From Mycolicibacterium rhodesiae NBB3 (GTDB lineage Bacteria > Actinomycetota > Actinomycetes > Mycobacteriales > Mycobacteriaceae): 64,000 nucleotides of DNA. The notes below the pieces were generated by a model. It was not told the DNA's origin, did no database searches, and saw only the letters and a list, made by a program, of their open reading frames with translations. Positions 9,138 to 15,726 of this stretch are shown in pieces (position 1 is the stretch's first letter; each line of letters starts with the position of its first letter). The DNA lies in the NCBI RefSeq assembly GCF_000230895.2, contig NC_016604.1:1550001-1614000 (forward strand). Reading direction: 5' to 3'. Both the position numbers and the translations under genes were made by a program.

Positions 9138-10246
9138 GCGGCAAGGAGCTTCTCGGCGACAGTTCGCTCCACTGCGGCGTTGTCGGCGCCCAACGCCGAC
9201 GCTCGCTTCGACGGCGGTGGTGCGGCGCTGCAGGAGATTTCGTCGGTGCGCGGGAGTCGGGCATAGGTGGCCGCGACCGCCGACATCGACAACTCGACGA
9301 GCTGGCCACCACCGTCGCGCAACGCCTGCGCCACCGTCGCCGCCGCCTCCAATCCCGTCAACGGGTCGGCGATGGCGTCACCACAGAAGTCCGGCTCGGC
9401 AGCGCTACCCCGCACCAGCCCACCGGACACCGCCGCGTCATCGCCGAACGCCACCCAGTTGCCCCGCTCACCGTCGGTGCCGTGGCCGGTGATTCGCAGC
9501 CAGACTCTGCCGTCGCGTGGCTGGACATCCTCCGGCGCAAGGCCTCGGCGCGCGAATGCGGCGGGCCGTGAGGACTCGATCACCACATCCGCCGCGGCGA
9601 GGAGACTGCGCAATCCGGACGGATCATCGAAATCGACCAGATACGAGAGCTTTCCGCCGTTCATCCAGTCGAAGAACTCCGCTGGACCCGACCGTGCACC
9701 ATCGGGACGGGATGCGCTTTCGACTTTGACGACCGTCGCGCCCGCTCGCGCCAGCAACTGACCGCACAGCGGGCCCGCCCACATGGCGGACAGGTCGGCG
9801 ACGAGCAGTCCTGACGGGGCGCGTCCGCTTGTCGCCGCACCCAAGGCGCGGCGCCGCGGTGGCCGCGCGCGCGACTCGCCAAGCGCGGCGACCGGAAGTC
9901 CGAGCAGTCGCCCGCGGTCGGTGAACTCCGCAGCGTGGCGTTCGGAAACCCAGCGGTGCACATCCGGCCAGGGGTCGCCCGCGACGGTGTCCACCTCGAT
10001 CAGCGCGGGGACCGCGTCGACATCGTCGGGCCGCGACAACGTGAGCGCGCACCACCCGTCGCGACTGCGCATCAGATGTGTCGCGCCCCCTGCCGAAATG
10101 CGGTCGTGTGGTGTCTGGCGCAGCAGTCCGGCGCGTCCTGCGATGATCGCGTCGGCGTCGCACTCGACGCCGGTGAGGGCTCGGAAATCGTTGGCGACGC
10201 GACGGGCCCGCGACAGAACGGCAGTGGGGACGGCCAACGACGTCAC
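9131..10246 (-). CDS. class III CoA-transferase (CaiB/BaiF family)
   Basis: About 371 aa. The family signature LLVADLSAMWAGPLCGQLLARAG with downstream VVKVES and the FFDWMNGGK segment identify a CaiB/BaiF CoA-transferase, which moves CoA between carboxylic acids through an enzyme-bound anhydride. The GTG at 10246 was chosen because the longer frame extends back into the MaoC gene. It lies 13 bp after the MaoC gene and overlaps the amidohydrolase, giving a three-gene unit. The catalytic Asp could not be placed with certainty by eye. Substrate unknown. Confidence 0.8.
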   Translation of the reverse strand: MTSLAVPTAVLSRARRVANDFRALTGVECDADAIIAGRAGLLRQTPHDRISAGGATHLMRSRDGWCALTLSRPDDVDAVPALIEVDTVAGDPWPDVHRWVSERHAAEFTDRGRLLGLPVAALGESRARPPRRRALGAATSGRAPSGLLVADLSAMWAGPLCGQLLARAGATVVKVESASRPDGARSGPAEFFDWMNGGKLSYLVDFDDPSGLRSLLAAADVVIESSRPAAFARRGLAPEDVQPRDGRVWLRITGHGTDGERGNWVAFGDDAAVSGGLVRGSAAEPDFCGDAIADPLTGLEAAATVAQALRDGGGQLVELSMSAVAATYARLPRTDEISCSAAPPPSKRASALGADNAAVERTVAEKLLAAC

Positions 10247-10259
10247 ACGCTCATTGTGC

Positions 10260-11243
10260 TCAGAACTGCAGAGCAGTAAAGCGCCAGTCCAGTACCTGCT
10301 GGTCCGGCTCACCGACGGCATGGACAACGGACCTCAGTTTGAGGACCCCGCCACGCCCTTCGGGCAGCGGCACCGCACTTTCGACATGCAACTCGCTGTA
10401 CAAGGTGTCGCCCTCGTGCACCGGTCCCGTGTGATCGCACGAATCCCAGGCCAGCACGGTGACGATATTGGGCAACAGGCGAGTGGCTTGGGCCAGTGCC
10501 AGGCCGATGGTGTGTCCGCCGTATACCAGTCGCTGTCCGCCGCTTCGCCAATCATGGTGTGTGGCGGCGATGTTCAGCGTCAATCGCGCGAGTTCCGGAG
10601 CACTGCTGACGACGTCGGCCGTACTGTGCAGGATCGCACCCGCCAGGCCGGCGTCGAAATGTGCCCCTGGAACCTTCGCGCGGTACGCATCGGCGTCCCA
10701 CTCGGCGGTCGGGTCTGCAACCGACGGTTGATCGGCACCGATCGTCGAGAGATCGTCGGCAAGATCGGTGTCAGGCGCACCCTCGCTCATCGGCAGCATC
10801 GCGCAACGGTGGAAGTCGAGGACAAGTCGCCCCACGCCGTCGACGGTGGTCATCCGCAATGCCGCGAGTCCTGTCGGGGTACGGCCGGGCTTTGCCGAGT
10901 TCTGTTTGAGCCCAACCACTTCGGTGCGTGTGAACAGGGTCTCACCGATGACGGGAAAGCGGTGAAATCTCAGTCCGCGGTAGAACAGATTGGCCTTCAC
11001 TCGCTGGGTGACCAGCGTCGACTGGCCGATCGCGACGTCGCATACGAGCGAAGGGTTGGCCAACGGTGCGGCGGCGCCGATGACGGCCGCCGCGAGCTCG
11101 GCATCGAGGGCGAGCCGGAGACGGTCGCCCAGGATCGACTGATGAACGGCCGCGGCCCCCGCCGTCAGTGTCATGGACGGGGCTGCGTCGAAGACCTGGC
11201 CGACCTCGAGATCGTCGAAATATGGGCCGCTCACGGCAGCCAT
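10260..11243 (-). CDS. double-hotdog MaoC-like dehydratase (Rv0216 homolog)
   Basis: About 327 aa, two hotdog repeats: the first opens with YFDDLEVGQVF, the second carries the HHDWRSGGQRLVYGG segment. This is the layout of the mycobacterial protein Rv0216, an enoyl-CoA hydratase-like double hotdog. The start could be ATG 11243 (MAAVSGPYF) or 11261; the shorter form begins directly at the domain. First gene of a unit with the CoA-transferase and amidohydrolase, divergent from fadE3 with only about 29 bp between start codons. Both genes probably share one compact control region. Confidence 0.85.
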   Translation of the reverse strand: MAAVSGPYFDDLEVGQVFDAAPSMTLTAGAAAVHQSILGDRLRLALDAELAAAVIGAAAPLANPSLVCDVAIGQSTLVTQRVKANLFYRGLRFHRFPVIGETLFTRTEVVGLKQNSAKPGRTPTGLAALRMTTVDGVGRLVLDFHRCAMLPMSEGAPDTDLADDLSTIGADQPSVADPTAEWDADAYRAKVPGAHFDAGLAGAILHSTADVVSSAPELARLTLNIAATHHDWRSGGQRLVYGGHTIGLALAQATRLLPNIVTVLAWDSCDHTGPVHEGDTLYSELHVESAVPLPEGRGGVLKLRSVVHAVGEPDQQVLDWRFTALQF

Positions 11244-11253
11244 GTTGGCATTC

Positions 11254-11285
11254 GGCCGCACAAAGTGTCAATATGGCCGTACAAA
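11254..11285. promoter_or_regulatory. paired direct repeats GGCCGYACAAA between maoC and fadE3
   Basis: GGCCGCACAAA (11254-11264) and GGCCGTACAAA (11275-11285) are spaced exactly 21 bp, two helical turns, in the very short divergent region. This is the layout of a side-by-side binding site. The second copy overlaps the first codons of fadE3 if translation starts at 11273. The GntR protein encoded just after fadE3 is the obvious candidate binder, but that is inference. Confidence 0.4.
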
Positions 11286-12430
11286 TGTTGACTCAAGAAG
11301 AAACCATGCTGGTGGAGACGGTGCGGGCCTTCGTGGACCGCGACGTCAAACCCGCCGTCCGCGAGACCGAACACGCCAACGAATACCCCGAGGCGTGGAT
11401 CGAGCAGATGAAACGCATCGGCATCTACGGTCTGGCCATACCCGAGTCCTACGGCGGCTCCCCGGTCTCGATGCCGTGCTACGTCGAGGTCACGCAGGAG
11501 CTCTCGCGGGGGTGGATGAGCCTCGCAGGCGCGATGGGCGGACACACCGTCGTCGCCAAGCTGCTGGGACTGTTCGGCACACAAGAGCAGAAGCAGCGAT
11601 ATCTGCCACCGATGGCCACCGGCGAACTACGGGCAACGATGGCGCTCACCGAGCCCGGCGGTGGCTCGGACCTGCAGAACATGAGCACGGTCGCGGCAAC
11701 CGACGGTTCCGATCTGGTGATCAACGGGTCCAAGACCTGGATCAGCAATGCACGCCGATCAGGCCTGATCGCGCTGCTGTGCAAGACCGATCCGGCCGCA
11801 ACGCCCAAGCACAAGGGCATTTCGGTGGTGCTTGTCGAGCACGCTGCCGGGCTGACGGTGTCGCGGGATCTGCCGAAGCTCGGCTACAAGGGTGTCGAGT
11901 CTTGCGAGCTGACGTTCGACGACTACCGCATACCCGCGACCGCGATCCTTGGCGGCGAACCCGGTAAGGGGTTCGCCCAGATGATGAAAGGGCTTGAGAC
12001 AGGCCGTATCCAGGTTGCATCGCGGGCGCTCGGAGTAGCGTCGGCCGCGCTCGAAGACGCGCTGAAGTATGCGCAAGAGCGCGAGAGCTTCGGCCAGCCG
12101 ATCTGGAAACACCAGTCCATCGGCAACTACCTGGCCGACATGGCGACCAAGCTGACGGCCGCACGACAGCTGACTCTCCATGCGGCGCAGCGGTACGACA
12201 GCGGCGAACGCTGCGACATGGAGGCTGGGATGGCCAAGCTGTTCGCGTCCGAGGTCGCGATGGAGATCGCGTTGAATGCCGTCCGGATCCACGGCGGCTA
12301 CGGCTATTCCACCGAGTTCGACGTGGAGCGCTACTTCCGCGACGCTCCGCTGATGATCGTCGGCGAGGGCACCAACGAGATTCAGCGCAATGTGATCGCC
12401 GCCCAGCTGGTCGCCCGCGGCGGGATCTGA
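11273..12430 (+). CDS. fadE3: acyl-CoA dehydrogenase FadE3 (Rv0215c homolog)
   Basis: FAD-dependent acyl-CoA dehydrogenase, up to 385 aa. LTEPGGGSDLQNM near residue 125 binds flavin/substrate, RESFGQPIWKHQSI near 265, and GGYGYSTEFDVER with the catalytic-Glu region GEGTNEIQRN near 365. The start is uncertain: ATG 11273 (MAVQMLTQ) lacks a ribosome site and could be leaderless; ATG 11306 has AAGAAG upstream. Gene order next to the MaoC protein matches Rv0216-Rv0215c. Its stop overlaps the start of the GntR regulator by one base, so enzyme and regulator are coupled. Confidence 0.85.
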   Translation: MAVQMLTQEETMLVETVRAFVDRDVKPAVRETEHANEYPEAWIEQMKRIGIYGLAIPESYGGSPVSMPCYVEVTQELSRGWMSLAGAMGGHTVVAKLLGLFGTQEQKQRYLPPMATGELRATMALTEPGGGSDLQNMSTVAATDGSDLVINGSKTWISNARRSGLIALLCKTDPAATPKHKGISVVLVEHAAGLTVSRDLPKLGYKGVESCELTFDDYRIPATAILGGEPGKGFAQMMKGLETGRIQVASRALGVASAALEDALKYAQERESFGQPIWKHQSIGNYLADMATKLTAARQLTLHAAQRYDSGERCDMEAGMAKLFASEVAMEIALNAVRIHGGYGYSTEFDVERYFRDAPLMIVGEGTNEIQRNVIAAQLVARGGI

Positions 12431-13158
12431 TGCGTACCGCGCCGGCGTATCAGACTCTGCGCGAACAACTTCGCGACGATATCGCCGCAGGGCGGTACCG
12501 CGACGGCGCCCGACTGCCCACCGAGTCAGAACTCGTTGAGCAACATGGGCTTTCCCGGCAGACGGTGCGGCGCGCGTTCCAGGACCTGGTCGCCGAGGGT
12601 GTGGTTTACCGGGTGCCGGGTCGCGGCACATACGCCAGCGATGCGGGCCAGCGCTATCTCCGCCAGCTCGGCTCGATCGAAGACCTGATGAGCCTGTCCG
12701 ACGACACCACGATGGAAGTGCTTTCCGGACTGCGCAGGCGAGTCGATCTCGACGCCGCCAGTCGGTTGCGCCTCGACGACGATATCGTCTACACCGTGGT
12801 GTTCCGACGGTTGCACGACGGCGTGCCGTTCGTGACGACGATCGTGCACCTGGCGCCCGTCGTTGCCAATGCGGTGCTGTCGGCGCCGGATCTGCAAGAC
12901 GGTGCGGTCGGTCCGCAGACGGTGATCGGCGTGCTCGAGCCGCATCTGATCGAACCGATTGCCGAAGCGGCACAGTCGATTACGGTGGCGCCGGCGGACA
13001 GTGTGGTCGCCGATGCGGTGTCGTGCGCGGCCGGTCATGCGATGCTGCGAGTGGATCGGCTGTATTCAGACACATCGGGCAGGCCGGTCGAGTTGTCGGT
13101 CAGCCACTTTCTTCCCGAGCAGTACACGTACCGGGTTACGCTGCGGCGCTCCGGCTAG
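12430..13158 (+). CDS. GntR-family regulator with UTRA domain (HutC type)
   Basis: 242 aa. Residues about 5-70 form a winged helix-turn-helix with the GntR signature (RLPTESELVEQHGLSRQTVRR), and about 90-240 the UTRA ligand-binding fold of the HutC/FarR branch. The ATG overlaps the fadE3 stop by one base (TGATG). Coupling to fadE3 suggests it senses an acyl-CoA or free acid and controls fadE3 and the divergent maoC unit. No HutC-type operator was recognised with certainty; the 21-bp spaced repeats before fadE3 are the best candidate. Confidence 0.85.
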   Translation: MRTAPAYQTLREQLRDDIAAGRYRDGARLPTESELVEQHGLSRQTVRRAFQDLVAEGVVYRVPGRGTYASDAGQRYLRQLGSIEDLMSLSDDTTMEVLSGLRRRVDLDAASRLRLDDDIVYTVVFRRLHDGVPFVTTIVHLAPVVANAVLSAPDLQDGAVGPQTVIGVLEPHLIEPIAEAAQSITVAPADSVVADAVSCAAGHAMLRVDRLYSDTSGRPVELSVSHFLPEQYTYRVTLRRSG

Positions 13159-13159
13159 T

Positions 13160-13214
13160 GGCGATTTCGGTGCGCCTACGATCGCTGAGCGGTCGTGCGC
13201 GCGCCGAAATCACC
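13160..13214. terminator. bidirectional hairpin between gntR and enoyl-CoA hydratase
   Basis: Imperfect long hairpin: arm GGCGATTTCGGTGCGC near 13160 pairs with GCGCGCCGAAATCACC near 13199-13214, closed by ATCGCT-gag-CGGTCG at the tip. It fills the gap between two convergent stops and includes the stop of the minus-strand gene. A closely related hairpin sits at 43912-43963 between another convergent pair, so this is a dispersed terminator-like element. Confidence 0.7.
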
Positions 13215-14094
13215 GAATTTCGTCGACCAAGCCCCACTGCAGCGCTGTCGACGGGTCGATGGTCCGCCCACTCAGCACGAGATATGCGGTACGCCAGCGC
13301 CCGATTCTGCGCGTGATGCTCACGGTCCCGCCGGCGCCGGGAAGCAGTCCGAGGCTGAGCTCGGGTAGGCCGAACACGGCGTCAGGACTCGCGGCCACCC
13401 ATCCGCAGAAGGCGGCCATCTCCAGCCCGCTGCCGAGTACCTGGCCGTGCACCTCCGCGCGGCAGTGCCTGCCCAGTCGTGCTGTGAGCTCGTCGAGTAC
13501 CAACGCGGGGCTGTGCCGAGTGCGAGCCACATGTGCGCTGACCGGATCGGCGAAGGTACCGAACTCGGCCAGATCGCCACCGCTGCAGAACGAGGGACCG
13601 TTGCCCGACAAAACGACGTCGGTCACCGACGGGTCCAGACGCGCCACCTCGAGCGCTTCCAGCAGCACAGCGCGCGCGTCGGTCGAGAAGGCGTTGTGCC
13701 GCTGCGGGCGATTGAACCGGACGTACAGGGCGTCCCCGACCCGCTCTGCCTGCACCGGGTTCGGGATTTGCACCGGCGTCGCAGGCCCCCGCTCGCCCAG
13801 CCAGCGCGTGAACTCCGGGCCCGCCTGCAGCGTCGAGTACGCAAGCGACTCGGTGATGACACCGCCGAACGCGGGCGCGTCGGCGTTGTGTGCACGCAAG
13901 ACGTCGATGCACACCGCGGCCGCATGCGGCCACCGCGCGCACCGTTCCCGAAGAAGGTCGAGCGTGTCTGAAACCGACGCCACCGTCACAGCGCGACGGT
14001 CGCCGCAGTCATCCTCGGTGAGCGTGAAAGCCGCTTGGTCCGAGGGCGATCCGACCGCAACGACTACGCCCGAGGCGAGCTCGATTGGAGTCAC
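13210..14094 (-). CDS. enoyl-CoA hydratase/isomerase family protein
   Basis: Crotonase-fold protein of 294 aa. After about 95 residues of less conserved N-terminal sequence, the core has the acyl-CoA strand LYVRFNRPQRHNAFS, oxyanion-hole CSGGDLAEFG near 180, GSGLEMAAFCGW near 228, and the LPELSLGLLPGAGGT segment with a candidate catalytic Glu near 250. The GTG at 14094 overlaps the fadD4 stop by 4 bases (GTGA), so it is coupled to fadD4. It probably acts on the CoA ester made by FadD4. The N-terminal extension is longer than in plain EchA proteins. Confidence 0.8.
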   Translation of the reverse strand: MTPIELASGVVVAVGSPSDQAAFTLTEDDCGDRRAVTVASVSDTLDLLRERCARWPHAAAVCIDVLRAHNADAPAFGGVITESLAYSTLQAGPEFTRWLGERGPATPVQIPNPVQAERVGDALYVRFNRPQRHNAFSTDARAVLLEALEVARLDPSVTDVVLSGNGPSFCSGGDLAEFGTFADPVSAHVARTRHSPALVLDELTARLGRHCRAEVHGQVLGSGLEMAAFCGWVAASPDAVFGLPELSLGLLPGAGGTVSITRRIGRWRTAYLVLSGRTIDPSTALQWGLVDEIR

Positions 14095-15611
14095 GAGTAC
14101 TTCTTTATCAGCTCCTGCTTGAACATCTTGCCGGTTTCGGTGCGCGGCAGCTGCGCCTCGAAGGAGATCGACCGCGGGCACTTGTAATGCGCCAGCCGCT
14201 CGCGCAGCCAGGACAGCAGCTCCTCGCCGAACTCCTCGGTCGCGTTGGTCGGATCGACGGTCTGGACCACACCCTTGACGCTCTGGCCCATCTCGTCGTC
14301 GGGGATGCCGAACACCGCGGCGTCGAGCACCTTGGGATGGGTGATCAACATGTTCTCAGCTTCCTGCGGGTAGATGTTCACGCCGCCGGAGATGATCATG
14401 TGGTGCTTGCGGTCGGTGAGGAACATGTATCCCTCCTCGTCGAGATAGCCGACGTCGCCGACGGTCACCCAACCGTGCTTGTCGCGTGACTCGGCGGTCT
14501 TCTCGGGGTCCTTGTGGTAAACGAACGGCACGACGCCGAGGTCGAAGTAGATCTGCCCCGCCTGACCCGGCGGCTGGTCGTTGCCGTCCTCGTCGAGGAC
14601 GTGTGCCACGCCGAGCAGCGGTCTGCCAACGGAGCCAGGGCGTTTCAGCCATTCCTCGGCTGAGATGAACGTGATACCCGCGCCTTCTGACGACGAGTAA
14701 TACTCGTCGACGACCGGTCCCCACCAGTCGATCATCTGCTTCTTGATGTCGACAGGGCATGGAGCCGCGGCATGCACAATGCGTTTGAGGCTGGACACGT
14801 CGTACGAATTGCGCACATCTTCAGGGAGTTTCAGCATCCGGACGAACATGGCCGGAACGAACTGACCGCTCGTCACCTGATACCTCTCAATGGCGTCCAG
14901 GGCGGATTCGGGATCGAACTTCGACATGATCACCGTCGTCACACCCATCGCCTGCGCGCTCATCGTCCACAGACACGGTGCGGTGTGATACAGCGGTGCC
15001 GGGCTCAGGTAGACCGAACCGGAATCCATCTGGATCGCCATCAGCAGCGCCGACACCAGGTTCGGTGCGTCGGCAGGCTTGAGATGGGTGAGTTCACGAC
15101 GAATCCCCTTGGGACGGCCCGTCGTTCCCGACGAGTACTGCAGCAGATCGCCCTCGATCTCGTCGTCGATGGGGGTGCTCGGCCGGTCCGCCACACACTC
15201 GGGATAGCGCTGCCAGCCGTCGAGGTCGTCCTCGGCGATCAGCAGCAGGTCCGGAAGTGCGTCCAGCTCGGCCAGCCCCTCGCAGATCTTGCGGGTGCCG
15301 TGTGACCCGATGACCGCCTTCGCCCCGCTGTTGTCGATGATGTACGCCACCTCGGGCGGCGTCAGGTGGGTGCTGATCACGGTGTAGTACAGCCCGCTGC
15401 GCCGCGCCGCCCACATCACTGTCGGCAGATGCTCGTTGTTCTCCATGAGCACTGCGACGGTGTCGCCCTCGACCAGCCCGGCGTCCCTGAAGAGGTGGGC
15501 CAGCCGGTTGGCCCGCTCCTCCATCTCTTTGAACGTGACGATGGTTCCGGCCGGATGGATGATGACAGCGGGCCTGTCTGGAGTGGCGACGGCATGCTCG
15601 CGAATCTGCAT
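14091..15611 (-). CDS. fadD4: acyl-CoA synthetase FadD4 (Rv0214 homolog)
   Basis: AMP-forming acyl-CoA ligase, 506 aa, activating a carboxylic acid with ATP and CoA. P-loop YSSGTTGRPKG near residue 170, the YYSSSEGAG adenylate motif near 310, GWVTVGDVGYLDEEGY near 390, the hinge DRKHHMIISGG near 410, and the catalytic Lys in the C-terminal TETGKMFKQEL. The start ATG begins directly at the domain. First gene of a pair with the crotonase-fold gene. A perfect 16-bp palindrome lies 24 bp upstream. Position beside FadE3/MaoC matches Rv0214-Rv0216. Confidence 0.88.
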   Translation of the reverse strand: MQIREHAVATPDRPAVIIHPAGTIVTFKEMEERANRLAHLFRDAGLVEGDTVAVLMENNEHLPTVMWAARRSGLYYTVISTHLTPPEVAYIIDNSGAKAVIGSHGTRKICEGLAELDALPDLLLIAEDDLDGWQRYPECVADRPSTPIDDEIEGDLLQYSSGTTGRPKGIRRELTHLKPADAPNLVSALLMAIQMDSGSVYLSPAPLYHTAPCLWTMSAQAMGVTTVIMSKFDPESALDAIERYQVTSGQFVPAMFVRMLKLPEDVRNSYDVSSLKRIVHAAAPCPVDIKKQMIDWWGPVVDEYYSSSEGAGITFISAEEWLKRPGSVGRPLLGVAHVLDEDGNDQPPGQAGQIYFDLGVVPFVYHKDPEKTAESRDKHGWVTVGDVGYLDEEGYMFLTDRKHHMIISGGVNIYPQEAENMLITHPKVLDAAVFGIPDDEMGQSVKGVVQTVDPTNATEEFGEELLSWLRERLAHYKCPRSISFEAQLPRTETGKMFKQELIKKYS

Positions 15612-15634
15612 GTGCCGACTCTACGACTACCGAT

Positions 15635-15650
15635 CTTGACAGGTGTCAAG
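15635..15650. promoter_or_regulatory. palindromic operator candidate CTTGACAGGTGTCAAG
   Basis: Perfect inverted repeat CTTGACA-GG-TGTCAAG, 24 bp before the fadD4 start codon and about 77 bp before the divergent cyclase gene. Its core TTGAC-N4-GTCAA is the same as in the palindrome before the fused acyl-CoA dehydrogenase at 4121-4134. Position and symmetry suit a repressor dimer responding to an acyl-CoA. Confidence 0.6.
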
Positions 15651-15726
15651 TGGGTAGAAACCGCAGGTCCTCCGGAATATCGGCCTTACCATGACAGCGC
15701 CGGGGATCGGGGGTTGAGGTGCGACC

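Noticed and set aside
9783..11291. 502-codon open frame opposite the CoA-transferase and MaoC genes
   Set aside because: It crosses two real genes and lacks any family motif.
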